This document shows, one piece after another, positions 34,892 through 44,024 of a DNA stretch of 60,986 nt (the first letter of the stretch is position 1; every line of letters begins with the position of its first letter). The stretch is taken from contig JABDES010000006.1 of NCBI GenBank assembly GCA_013286935.1, positions 1 to 60,986 on the forward strand, read 5' to 3'. The notes below the pieces were generated by a model. It saw nothing but the letters and a program-made list of their open reading frames with translations, did no database searches and was not told the origin of the DNA. The translations under genes were made by a program, and so were the position numbers. This stretch comes from Candidatus Babelota bacterium (lineage in GTDB: Bacteria > Babelota > Babeliae > Babelales > Vermiphilaceae).

Positions 34892-37753
34892 TTAACGCAT
34901 TGTGGTTACAATAGCTTCACACCGTTTGCATAGCGTGTTGTCATTTTGCCCTTCATGCCACTGCCAACAGCGTACACATTTTGCGCCTTGAGCATGTTCA
35001 ATACGAATCGAAAGGCCGTGATAGATTGATTCTTCCAGATTGTCAGAGCTCTTTTGCTCTATTACCTGTGAGACTACCAATAATTCTTGCAACAAGCTCT
35101 CGAGGGTTTGTTCAGCTCGATCCAATTCGTTTTTTAGATCTTTCCTCCTGTGAGTCGGCTTAAATTCATTATCAAAATAATAAACTACACGTGCTTCAAG
35201 TGGATGCTTAATCAGACCAGTTGCCCGTTTTTGTTCGATAGCTTTTAAAAATGCTGAGCGAATGTCTTTCAAAAAGGCTCCACGTTGACTTAGAGTAGTT
35301 GCGTTTGTGCCTTTTGTTATAATTTCAACTTGGCAAGATAGGTTATTAAATCTTTGCAGATGAATAGAATCAACTTTGTCAGGTTGATAGCGGTCAGATA
35401 TCTGTTCTGCGGTAAATGATAAAATTGGCGCCATCAATTTGGTTAGTGTATCAAGAATATAATAGCAGACTGTTTGTGCCGAACGACGGAGTAAACCATT
35501 TGCCTGTTCGACATAAAGTCGGTCTTTAATAATATCAAGGTAAAATGAACTTAAAGATGCGCTATATTCTGCAAGCTGGTGAAACACAGCTGTAAAATCA
35601 TATGCAATGTAACGTTCTATGATTAGATTGTTAATGTTGCATAATTCATAGAGCGCCTGTTGATCTATTATGCGCAATTTGTTGACTGGCAGTGCGTCAA
35701 TTTCATGATCATAATCATACAGGTTAGAAAGCAAAAAACGACAGACGTTGCGTGTTTTACGTAATACTTCTTGTACATTTTTAATAACAACATCGGATAC
35801 AACCGCCTCGCTTGCAATATCGCATGTAGAGGCCCATAGGCGCAGGCCATCTGTTCCCAATAGCTCAACCATCTGAGCAGGAGAAATAACATTGCCAATA
35901 GATTTGGACATTTTTTGGCCCTTGGCATCTACGACAAAGCCATGAGTCACTATGGCTTTGGTGCATGTTGTGCCATTTAGGGCTATGCTGGTTAGTAATG
36001 AACTTTGAAACCATCCTCGATGTTGATCTTTGCCTTCAAGGTATAGGTCGGCTGGCATGTTGAGCGCCGCATTTTGCTTGAGTACTGCAAAGTGACTTAT
36101 GCCAGAATCAAACCAAACATCTAAAATATCTTCCTCTTTTTTAAATGAGCGATTACTGCAATGAGGACAAACTAAATTTTGTGGTATGACTGCTTGCAAA
36201 TCCAACAATGTCCATGCTTCGATACCGTCTTGCGCTACATGGTTTGCAACTCTATCAACAAACTCTTTGGTAGTGTATGCCCAATCGCATGATGTACACA
36301 GAAGAGCTGGTATTGGAACACCCCATGCGCGTTGGCGTGATAAACACCATTCCAAACGACCTTCAATTGTTGCTTTTAAGCGATTTGCAGATTTGTCTGG
36401 CAGCATGAGCATGGTGTCAATTTCTACAACAGCTTTTTCTTGTAGGTTATTTTGCGATAAATCGCAAAACCATTGTTTGGTTGCACGAAAAATTAATCCA
36501 TTGTGGCAACGCCAACAATGTGGATATGCATGTTTAATGGACGATTTATGTAAAAGCTTGTTGCATTCTGTTAGTTTTTTAATTACCCATCCTTGTCCAT
36601 CCGAAACAGATAGTCCCGCAAGCTCTTTTGGCTCGATGGTAACATCATACTGACCGGAGCTTGTAATTGGTGAATAGATGGCTAATTTATTTTTCAATCC
36701 AATGTCATAGTCAATTGGCCCAGCTCCCGGTGCACAATGCACAAATGCAGTCCCTTCATGCAAAGATACTGATTCATCTGCTACAAGTGGTACGGTAAGC
36801 GATATAATAAAGGGATGCTGTGCATGAAATTGCGTTGCGCGTAAAGCCTGACCGGAACTGGTTGCTATTATTTCTTTTGGCACTGCAAGCTGTGCACAGA
36901 GAGCATCTGACGTTTGCGCACCAACAACAACCAGTGTGTTGTTGATCTTTAGTACTTGATATTGCGCGTCTGGATGAAATGTAATGGCACGGTTGAGCGG
37001 CAAGGTCCATGGAGTTGTTGTCCAAATGAGTAAATTAACTTCTTTGTTGGGGTCAATTGATGGAAACAGGGTTGTCTGTGATTCTTTGGTTAACGAAAAT
37101 TGTACGTATAATGATGGGTCCTTCCGTTCTTTGTGTTCAATTTCTGCATTGGCCAAGACGGTCTGACAGGATGGACACCAAGGAACTGTTTTATTTTTAC
37201 GTTCGATGTAACCATCAGCAACCATTTGTGCAAATGCATGTAGTATGGAGGATTCGTATGCGAGGCTCATGGTGAAATAAGGGTAATCCCATCGCATGAT
37301 GATCCCAAGGCTTTTAAATTCTTCGCGTTGAATTGACAACCAATGCGCAGCATATTTGCGACAGGCGGTTTGGAGTTGTATGCGGGAAAGATTTGGGTGT
37401 TCTTTAGTTACTTTGGACTCTATGGGTAGTCCGTGACAATCCCAGCCTGGCACAACTGGAACGTTGTATCCAAGCATCCGATGTACCTTGGTTGCAATAT
37501 CCTTTAATATTTTATTGTAGGCGCTGCCAAGATGAATGTGTCCATTTGCATAAGGAGGGCCGTCATGAAAAATAAATTTTTTATTTGGGTCGCCACTCAC
37601 AAATGCCTTTTCATACAATTGATCGCGTTCCCATCGTTGTACGATTTCTGGGTCTTCAATGGATGGATTCGACCGAATTGGAAAGTCTGTACGGGGCAAG
37701 TTAAGCGTATCTTTAAAATCGACTGTTGGTTGTTTTTCTTTCGAATAGGTCAT
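34892..37753 (-). CDS. ileS: Isoleucyl-tRNA synthetase (bacterial type)
   Basis: This 953-residue class I enzyme charges tRNA-Ile. The HIGH motif region is PPYANGHIHLGS (72-77), with Ser where the last His usually is. The editing domain is signalled by LLIWTTTPWTLPLNRAI, KMSKS is at 614-618, and the C-terminus carries a Cys4 zinc motif (CVRCWQW ... CKRC). The zinc C-terminus and length mark the bacterial IleS1 type rather than the mupirocin-resistant eukaryote-like type. AAAGGACAAC precedes the ATG. The leader region 37754-38036 has no T-box motif that I can see. Confidence 0.95.
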   Translation of the reverse strand: MTYSKEKQPTVDFKDTLNLPRTDFPIRSNPSIEDPEIVQRWERDQLYEKAFVSGDPNKKFIFHDGPPYANGHIHLGSAYNKILKDIATKVHRMLGYNVPVVPGWDCHGLPIESKVTKEHPNLSRIQLQTACRKYAAHWLSIQREEFKSLGIIMRWDYPYFTMSLAYESSILHAFAQMVADGYIERKNKTVPWCPSCQTVLANAEIEHKERKDPSLYVQFSLTKESQTTLFPSIDPNKEVNLLIWTTTPWTLPLNRAITFHPDAQYQVLKINNTLVVVGAQTSDALCAQLAVPKEIIATSSGQALRATQFHAQHPFIISLTVPLVADESVSLHEGTAFVHCAPGAGPIDYDIGLKNKLAIYSPITSSGQYDVTIEPKELAGLSVSDGQGWVIKKLTECNKLLHKSSIKHAYPHCWRCHNGLIFRATKQWFCDLSQNNLQEKAVVEIDTMLMLPDKSANRLKATIEGRLEWCLSRQRAWGVPIPALLCTSCDWAYTTKEFVDRVANHVAQDGIEAWTLLDLQAVIPQNLVCPHCSNRSFKKEEDILDVWFDSGISHFAVLKQNAALNMPADLYLEGKDQHRGWFQSSLLTSIALNGTTCTKAIVTHGFVVDAKGQKMSKSIGNVISPAQMVELLGTDGLRLWASTCDIASEAVVSDVVIKNVQEVLRKTRNVCRFLLSNLYDYDHEIDALPVNKLRIIDQQALYELCNINNLIIERYIAYDFTAVFHQLAEYSASLSSFYLDIIKDRLYVEQANGLLRRSAQTVCYYILDTLTKLMAPILSFTAEQISDRYQPDKVDSIHLQRFNNLSCQVEIITKGTNATTLSQRGAFLKDIRSAFLKAIEQKRATGLIKHPLEARVVYYFDNEFKPTHRRKDLKNELDRAEQTLESLLQELLVVSQVIEQKSSDNLEESIYHGLSIRIEHAQGAKCVRCWQWHEGQNDNTLCKRCEAIVTTMR

Positions 37754-37934
37754 GTTGTCCTTTATTTTCTACGTACATTGCGTGAACTTCTCTATTATAT
37801 TTAAAAGGCTTGTACTATTTTCTTGGTTTCTTTTTGCCAAGAGCGCTTGGAACACCATCCACTTTAATCAGGTGAACGTAGCTTTTTTAGTATAGTAACA
37901 AAAACGGGGAATGATTAGATATCAACGGGTATAT

Positions 37935-37955
37935 TTGCGTGCTGCGGGCACGCAA
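37935..37955. other. GC-rich hairpin in ileS leader region
   Basis: TTGCGTGC pairs perfectly with GCACGCAA (37935-37942 and 37948-37955) around TGCGG, in a 283-bp non-coding gap. It could end transcription from the cluster above or fold in the ileS leader. No T-run follows on either strand. Confidence 0.35.
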
Positions 37956-37969
37956 TAGAGGTAATCAAA

Positions 37970-37991
37970 AGGCCATGAACATGTTTGGCCT
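37970..37991 (-). terminator. Probable terminator of the surface-protein cluster
   Basis: On the minus strand AGGCCA pairs with TGGCCT around a 10-nt loop and is followed by TTTGATT. It lies downstream of the broken binding-protein gene and before ileS. Confidence 0.45.
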
Positions 37992-38036
37992 CTCCAGGAC
38001 TGATAAAAAATAAGTGTTGAAAAGTTATAGTATTAT

Positions 38037-38240
38037 TCATAGTAAACCAAATGTATCATTGCTATCGGATAAAGTAAAATAGATTTTTTTGTGTTGGAGC
38101 AAAGTAAAAAGCTCCCGGCTGTCGCCTTCCCTCATCACTAATTCTAAAATTTTTTTCAGTCTATAGATATCTTGCATTTGGCATAGGTGATTTACGTCAA
38201 AAGATGCGTTCTGACCGTATTTTTTATCATTCTGGTTCAT
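38037..38240 (-). CDS. Doubtful 67-codon ORF at the end of the cluster
   Basis: It starts within the last codons of the broken binding-protein gene (14-bp overlap) and encodes a soluble, charged 67-residue peptide with no signal sequence or recognisable motif. The intact duplicate at 39364 has no equivalent reading frame after it. It may be a chance ORF. Confidence 0.22.
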   Translation of the reverse strand: MNQNDKKYGQNASFDVNHLCQMQDIYRLKKILELVMREGDSRELFTLLQHKKIYFTLSDSNDTFGLL

Positions 38241-39219
38241 AAGAAAAGCAGGCTAATGTGGCGACATCTACCACGGGGATTTGATTGGCCGGAACTTTCT
38301 TATCAAGAATTTCTGAGGCAATGTCAATAATCCTGTCTGCCCATTGTTTGGTTGATATGCAATATTGCATCGTTGCGCCCTGTGCGGTAGCGCCATCATG
38401 AGAGCCGCATAACCGAGTGTTGTTATGCTTACATATCTTTACAAGTTTGCTGTACACAGACATGATCGCGAGGTCTTTGAGTGTTAGTATAGTGTCAGGA
38501 TTTGGAAAATTATAAAGAGCGCCTGCTGTTGCAATAATCGTTTCTATTTGATCAGGATTTGAAATGGGCAGGGCATTGAATGCAACGGAGTGCTTTTGGA
38601 ATAATTCAGCTAATTCTTCTTTTGAATCGGCATTGTGTGACTTTGGATCATACAGTAACCATACCGAGCTGGGTGGCTGTGGTATGCTCATAAGCCTTTC
38701 TACATGAGAGGCAAAATCACGAGATTCTGTAATTTGGGCAAGAGGATGCATGGTCCCATATTGGCCAGGAAAGCCACCGATTGCGATAATTGGTGTATTA
38801 ATCTTACCTGTCGCCTGCTCTAACAATTTAGTGGTTAAATGATGGCCAATGCTAATTATTAAGTTGCGATGGTTGGTGAGTATATAATCATTTATTACCT
38901 GATCTTCTATCTGAGCATTTCCTCGTGTTTCTATTTCAATGGGCATATAAAGAGGTAATTTTTCTAATAGCGTAGTCAATAAAGCCTTACTAAGCCATTG
39001 TAAAGAAATAACTTCCACTTTTTGGAAATAATGGCACAACTAACATTACATAAAACTTTTTGTACGAGTGGTACTTATTTCTTTACGGTCACTAAGTTCA
39101 TTTGATTTTGATGAAAGTATGGCGATGTTTGGAATACTTCTTAGCCATGATTGAATATCGCAAGCATTGGTGATTACGGGATGTGTTAGGCAGATGAAAA
39201 TGAGGAGCGCTCTAAGCAT
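38227..39219 (-). pseudogene. Periplasmic binding-protein paralogue interrupted by a small mobile element
   Basis: The original start is the ATG at 39219, preceded by the same GGACCCCC leader as the intact copy at 40263. The first 45 or so codons (LRALLIFICLTHPVIT, ..NELSD) match the intact copy. An in-frame insertion of about 34 codons then brings TAA at 39046-39048 and TAG at 39040-39042, after which the match resumes (LLTTLLEKLPL) to the end at 38227. Any translation from the TTG at 39039 gives a 270-residue protein without signal peptide. The reading frame downstream is otherwise open and conserved, so the interruption looks recent. The family is described under the intact copy at 39364. 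Confidence 0.85.
38995..39088. mobile_element. 94-bp MITE-like insertion with terminal inverted repeats and 8-bp target duplication
   Basis: GTAAAGAAATAACTTCCACT at 39000-39019 matches the reverse complement of 39067-39086 at 18 of 20 positions. Outside these, CC precedes the left repeat (with three extra bases) and GG follows the right. The host sequence TTACTAAG (38987-38994) and TCACTAAG (39089-39096) flanks it, an 8-bp target duplication with one mismatch. The intact paralogue at 39364 has a single copy of this site and no insert. The element carries no gene, so it would be moved by a transposase elsewhere. Eight-bp duplications are made by several families (for example IS66, IS6, ISL3). 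Confidence 0.8.
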
Positions 39220-39258
39220 GGGGGTCCTTTTTTACGTATGAATTAAATACTCAAACTT

Positions 39259-39341
39259 TTATACAGTTAAATTCAACCAATAGTTTACATCGACAGGTGT
39301 TGTGGCAATAAATAGAGAGTTTGAGTCGTTAAAGTTTTCGC
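39259..39341 (-). pseudogene. 3' fragment of the beta-helix gene between tandem copies
   Basis: On the minus strand this encodes NFNDSNSLFIATTPVDVNYW followed by LNLTV and a stop, matching the C-terminus of the beta-helix gene at 40302 (NFNGVNPLFIAITPVGANYW, LNLSV). Homology ends upstream at about 39341. It lies between the two binding-protein copies, just where a duplicated neighbour fragment would be. Confidence 0.85.
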
Positions 39342-39363
39342 AGATACGTCCAGGTCGTATTTT

Positions 39364-40263
39364 TTACCACTGTGATTTATAAGAAAAACAGGCTAGTTTG
39401 GCAACATCTACCACAGGGATTTGACTGGCCGGAACTTTCTTATCAAGAATTTCTAAGACAACGTCAATAATTTTGTTTGCCCATTGTTTGGTTGATACGC
39501 AATATTGCATGGTTGCGCCTTGTGCGATGGCACCATCATGAGAGCCGCATAACCGGGTGTTGTTAAGTTTACATATCTTCGCAAGCCTGCTGTACACAGA
39601 TATGATCGTGAAGTCTTTGAGTGTTAGTATAGTGTCGGGATTTGGAAAATTATAAAGAGTGCCTGCTGTTGCAATAATCGTTTCTATTTGATTAGGATCT
39701 GAAATAGGCAGGGCATTAAATGTAACAGGGTGCTTTTGGAATAATTTGGCTAATTCTTCTTTTGAGTCGGCATTGTGTGACTTTGGGTCATACAGTAACC
39801 ATATCGATTTGGGTGGTTGCGGTATACTCATAAGGCCTTCTACATGAAAGGCAAAATTACGAAATTCTGTAACTTGGGCAAGGGGATGTGTGGTTGCATA
39901 TTGACCAGGAAGACCACCGATCGCGATAATCGGCGTATTAATTTTACCTGCCGCCTGTTCTAACAATTTAGTGGTTAAATGATGGCCAATACTAATTATT
40001 ACGCTGCGCTCGTTGGTGAGTATGTAATCCTTTATTACCCGATCTTCTGTCTCAGTATTTCCTTTTGTTTCCAATGGATATAAAAAAAATCCAAAAGGTA
40101 ATTTTTCTAACAGTGTAGTGCCTAAAGCATCACTAAATTCATTTAATTTTGGTAAAAGTATGGCGGCGCTTCCAATACATGTTATTTCCGACGGTTGAGT
40201 ATCGTTGGTATTGGTGATTACGGAGTGTGTTAAACAGATGAAAAGGAGGAGTGTTTTAAGCAT
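39364..40263 (-). CDS. Exported periplasmic-binding-protein-like protein (intact copy)
   Basis: This 299-residue protein has a signal peptide (LKTLLLFICLTHSVITN) and alternating alpha/beta motifs: SVIISIGHHLTTKLLEQ, TPIIAIGGLPGQ, SIWLLYDPKSHNADSKEEL, NNTRLCGSHDGAIAQGATMQ and IPVVDVAKLACFSY. This plan resembles the PF04392-type (COG2984) substrate-binding proteins of ABC importers, whose ligands include aromatic amino acids in one characterised branch. No permease or ATPase neighbour exists, so it may have another role. AAAGGACCCCC precedes the ATG. It is the last intact gene of the surface cluster. Family call is moderate. Confidence 0.65.
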   Translation of the reverse strand: MLKTLLLFICLTHSVITNTNDTQPSEITCIGSAAILLPKLNEFSDALGTTLLEKLPFGFFLYPLETKGNTETEDRVIKDYILTNERSVIISIGHHLTTKLLEQAAGKINTPIIAIGGLPGQYATTHPLAQVTEFRNFAFHVEGLMSIPQPPKSIWLLYDPKSHNADSKEELAKLFQKHPVTFNALPISDPNQIETIIATAGTLYNFPNPDTILTLKDFTIISVYSRLAKICKLNNTRLCGSHDGAIAQGATMQYCVSTKQWANKIIDVVLEILDKKVPASQIPVVDVAKLACFSYKSQW

Positions 40264-40301
40264 GGGGGTCCTTTTTACGTATGAATTAAATATTCAATCT
40301 T

Positions 40302-41519
40302 TTATACACTTAAATTCAACCAATAGTTTGCACCGACAGGCGTTATGGCAATAAATAGAGGGTTTACACCGTTAAAGTTTCCGCCTGGATTGTTTGAACC
40401 GTATGAGCTAAAAACGTTAGTGCTTCCTGTTACGCTGTAACCATGATTTGCATTACGAATAGAAGAGCAGTTAATAATATTTGCTGCTACACCATCATTA
40501 ATTACCGTGAACCCGTTGCCAGTGGCAAGAGTTAACCCACAATGCTGTGCTTGACAGTATTCAAAAGTGGTTCTCTGACTATTTATTGCCGAAAAGCCAT
40601 CTGTGCCGCAACTAATAGCGGTGCAGTTCCTAAATACGATATCAAGAGCCAGACTCGCTATTGTACCATTCACTAAAAAACCGGTTGTATTAATTGATTC
40701 AGCTGTACAACTATCAAAATAGATGCCTTGTGGTTGTGTTGCTCCATTGCCAATATTAAATCCTGGACCACCAGGATTCCCAGCTAGTGTTACTATCGCA
40801 TCCGTGACAACGCAGTAGGTGCAAGTACCATCTTGAGTTGCTAGGAATAAATACCCGGTTCCAGTATGTGTTACATAGCAACTGTACAATCTAAAGCCTT
40901 CAACGACGTCAAATACGATGCCTGTATTAACATCTTGCATAAAAATGTTATTGAGCTCAACGTGGATTGAGTTAAAGATTGACACACATTGTCCATCTAA
41001 ATTTTGTCCACTTATAAAAAGATCATACAGGAGAAATCCCTCTCCGCTTTGGAGATTAATACCGTTTGTCACCGCCGATGTTAACGGACCGCTCATCAAA
41101 ATTCCGCCGTTACGAATAGTTATACGGTTGAATCCATTTGCAAAAATTGCACTTCTGGTAACAACGCCAGCGCTTTTTACCTGATTAATGCCGTGACATC
41201 CTAAATCAAGCAGTACATCATTAGATGCTATCGTTATGGCCGGCGTATCGCTGTTATTAGTAATAAATTCGCCTAGTTTATATGCACCCGGTTTTGTGAT
41301 GGTGTACGGTATATCCTCCTGATAGATCACCACGTCGGCGCATAAGCTCGTCTGGACACGGTCAAGTATATTGGTAATTGTTTCTCCAGGAGTAACGGTC
41401 TTCGGGACAATAGGACCCGGACATGCTGCATACATACTATTTTGAAACCAGCAACCGCAAAGCAGTGCGAATACATACATAGGCAGAAAAAAGCTAATTT
41501 TTTTTAAAATAGATTGCAT
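40302..41519 (-). CDS. Exported right-handed beta-helix protein
   Basis: This 405-residue protein has a signal peptide (about residues 1-30). A conserved opening (YTITKPGAYKLGEFITN, AITIASNDVLLDLGCHGI) is followed by repeated short strands with Asn/Gly turns (ITIRNGGI, IHVELNNIFMQDV, GFRLYSCYVTHT, IYFDSCTAES, IVFRNCTAISC, TFEYCQAQHC), as in pectate-lyase-like parallel beta-helices. Such proteins bind or cleave polysaccharides or act as adhesins. No catalytic residues can be assigned. AAAGGATG lies before the ATG. A copy of its last 80 bases lies at 39259. Confidence 0.75.
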   Translation of the reverse strand: MQSILKKISFFLPMYVFALLCGCWFQNSMYAACPGPIVPKTVTPGETITNILDRVQTSLCADVVIYQEDIPYTITKPGAYKLGEFITNNSDTPAITIASNDVLLDLGCHGINQVKSAGVVTRSAIFANGFNRITIRNGGILMSGPLTSAVTNGINLQSGEGFLLYDLFISGQNLDGQCVSIFNSIHVELNNIFMQDVNTGIVFDVVEGFRLYSCYVTHTGTGYLFLATQDGTCTYCVVTDAIVTLAGNPGGPGFNIGNGATQPQGIYFDSCTAESINTTGFLVNGTIASLALDIVFRNCTAISCGTDGFSAINSQRTTFEYCQAQHCGLTLATGNGFTVINDGVAANIINCSSIRNANHGYSVTGSTNVFSSYGSNNPGGNFNGVNPLFIAITPVGANYWLNLSV

Positions 41520-41544
41520 TTTACATCCTTTATTACGATTGTTA

Positions 41545-43959
41545 CTACAATCCGCGTAATGTTCTATAGATAGTTTTTAGCCAAGAAATAACGGTTAAAT
41601 TTGCACCATCTATCTCTGCAACGGTTGCAAGACATCCAAACGCTGTGGACGGATCAGCTAATGTTCCTATTAGTGGACATGGGTTACAATTTATTGTTGA
41701 AGTAAAGGACATAGAAAGCGCCATAAGTTTTGATATGATAATTGCGTCATCGGTGGTCACTGTTTTCATGAGTTCTGTTAGTTGTGAAAACGTGTTAGCT
41801 GTTGAGATTGAAAGTGTCGTGGCAACATCATGAACTGCAGAAAGCACATTTGTTTCCAAGCTAGACAAATCAGCTGTAATGGTGTTGCCCAGCGCATTAA
41901 TTGAGGCTATAACGCCATTAATTTGCATAGACAAATTATTACAGCAGGTTGTTACCTCTGTGCTCAGATTTGAAAAATCCATTGAAATATCGCTACTTAA
42001 AGTAGTGATCTGTGTTGTTATTCCCGATATCTGACTTGTAAGGTTATTTATAATGTTAATATCGACGGCGCTAATTTCTGACATGAGCGTTGCACAACAG
42101 TTTGCTTGACTTAGACCAAGAGCCGAAATATCTGCAATTAAAGTTGCTTGCACATCGGCCAAGCTTATTTCTATATCATTTACTCCGGAGTCAATCGTTG
42201 CAATTACCGTTGTCTTCAGAGCCTGTATTTGAGAGCTAAACGAATCGTTAGTGCTTATACAACATGCGGTCAATTGAGAGGAAAGGCTATTAAAATCATC
42301 ATTGATGGAAATGCCCAAATCATCAATTTCAGAACTTATAAGAGCATTGCTGCTGGCAATATCTGAAAACACGCTGCTAAATTGTGTGTTGATGACATTA
42401 AGAATGGTAGTTTCGGCCTGCGAGATCTGTGCCAAAATGGTATTTGTGTCGATGACCAATTGTGTTTCAAGATTAGAAAGCTTAACGCATACCTGGTTGA
42501 GTAGGTTTGCTTCTATGACGTTCAATTCACCAAGGACTTGTGTGTTAAGGGTAAATAAGTCGGTATCTATGGCAACCAACTTTGAACATAAAAGATTGGT
42601 TTGAGCATTCAATGTACAGTTTAAACTATTGAGTTCTGCATTAATTTGATCTAATACAACTGTTTGTAACGTTGCGATTTTTGAACATAATAGGGTTGTT
42701 TGTGCCACCAAATCACAACTTAAAGCGGAAAATTGTACATTGCTATTATCCAGAAGTATGGACTGCAAGGCTGCTATTTGTGAACTAAGCTGCGCTTGGC
42801 GTTCGACTGCATCGCTATCGGCATCTCCAAACTGTGTATTAATCAGAGTTGTTAAGTTAGCACTTAATCCAACTATTTTGGAACACAAAAAGCTATTTTG
42901 ATTGGTAAGACTTGTAAGCGAATTCGATATATCTTGGTGGACGCCATCATTTTGCACTGTAGATTGTAATGCAAGTGTAGAAATTTGTGAACTCAAACTA
43001 TCATTTTGTACTGCAATATCGGTTGCAAGAGCAAGAAGCTGTACGCTCAGATTGCCAAACTGTTCTACCAATCCGCATGTTAGCGTGGCACAACATTGTG
43101 CAACGCTATTGCCGACCGCTATTACGTCCTTATCAACAGCAGTAATTTTTGCACTTAGTTTATTACTGACTTGAAATAAATCTGAATCAACTTGTTGTAC
43201 CTGTATGATGATGTTATTGGTTTGTGCTATCAGGTTAGCAGAAAGTTGCCCTAGCTTGGTGTTAATAAGTTCATCATGGTCGGATAGCTGTTCGCTTAAT
43301 TGGGCAAATTCATCTTGAACTGTTTCATCAAGACCGCTTACCAGAGAGGTTATCAGCGAGCTTTGTGCAGAAATCTGTCCAGATATTGTTTCTGTTATCG
43401 ACTCAATTTCACTGAGTGATTCTGCTACATCAAGATTAGCAATATCAGATTGTATTACTTCAAGTTCGGAAATTACGTGCCCAAATCCTTGCGATGTGGC
43501 TTGATCAAACAGAGATATATGCGTATCAATATTACTTAATTTGGAACAAAGAACTTGTTCTTGTGAAGATATAGTTTGTTCCAGGACAACTAGCTTTAAA
43601 CAAATGATTTCCAATTGCTGTCTTAGCAAACGTAGAATTGCAAGAATTTCATCAATTTCTCTAATTGAATTACTGACACCTCCATCACATATGCCACCAG
43701 GAAGACATCCACGCTGAATAGTGTTTTGTAAAGTAGAATATTCTCCAATGACTGCATCAAGAGCACGAATTAATTTTGCTGCATCCGCCAGAGTAAGTCG
43801 TGATGGTTCATTTGGTATACATGATATATTAATGACCTCTTGAGCTATGGGGTCTAATACAGGAATTTGATCTGCAGTGCTAATAGCACCTGGATAGAAT
43901 ACGAATATCACCACAAACAATATCTCAATACTTTTCAAGCGAGTGGCAATATTCATCAT
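41545..43959 (-). CDS. Giant exported coiled-coil protein 1 (33-residue repeats)
   Basis: This 804-residue protein has a signal peptide (IEILFVVIFVFYPGAIST). From about residue 100 to 760 it is a continuous Leu/Ile/Gln/Ser-rich helix with recurring LCSK(I/L) or LSSQI motifs. Those at 360, 393, 426 and 459 are spaced exactly 33, while 324, 342 and 360 are spaced 18. These spacings are combinations of 7 and 11, the units of coiled coils. The end is Cys-containing (NCNPCPLIG, FGCLAT) and differs from its two paralogues upstream. A long rod or fibre is the likely structure; a tail-fibre-like or chemoreceptor-like role is possible but unsupported. Genes follow with gaps of 25-65 bp. Confidence 0.75.
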   Translation of the reverse strand: MMNIATRLKSIEILFVVIFVFYPGAISTADQIPVLDPIAQEVINISCIPNEPSRLTLADAAKLIRALDAVIGEYSTLQNTIQRGCLPGGICDGGVSNSIREIDEILAILRLLRQQLEIICLKLVVLEQTISSQEQVLCSKLSNIDTHISLFDQATSQGFGHVISELEVIQSDIANLDVAESLSEIESITETISGQISAQSSLITSLVSGLDETVQDEFAQLSEQLSDHDELINTKLGQLSANLIAQTNNIIIQVQQVDSDLFQVSNKLSAKITAVDKDVIAVGNSVAQCCATLTCGLVEQFGNLSVQLLALATDIAVQNDSLSSQISTLALQSTVQNDGVHQDISNSLTSLTNQNSFLCSKIVGLSANLTTLINTQFGDADSDAVERQAQLSSQIAALQSILLDNSNVQFSALSCDLVAQTTLLCSKIATLQTVVLDQINAELNSLNCTLNAQTNLLCSKLVAIDTDLFTLNTQVLGELNVIEANLLNQVCVKLSNLETQLVIDTNTILAQISQAETTILNVINTQFSSVFSDIASSNALISSEIDDLGISINDDFNSLSSQLTACCISTNDSFSSQIQALKTTVIATIDSGVNDIEISLADVQATLIADISALGLSQANCCATLMSEISAVDINIINNLTSQISGITTQITTLSSDISMDFSNLSTEVTTCCNNLSMQINGVIASINALGNTITADLSSLETNVLSAVHDVATTLSISTANTFSQLTELMKTVTTDDAIIISKLMALSMSFTSTINCNPCPLIGTLADPSTAFGCLATVAEIDGANLTVISWLKTIYRTLRGL

Positions 43960-44024
43960 TCATCTCCCTTTTTTTGTCAAACCTTATGTACCAACTGAAC
44001 GCTTACACATTTTGTATTAAATCA

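Noticed and set aside
36186-36653. 155-residue plus-strand ORF inside ileS
   Set aside because: Antisense to conserved synthetase sequence.
37754-38036. T-box or riboswitch for ileS
   Set aside because: I looked for the AGGGTGGNACCGCG-type box on the minus strand and saw none; only simple hairpins and short competing CTTGG/CCAAG pairs remain.
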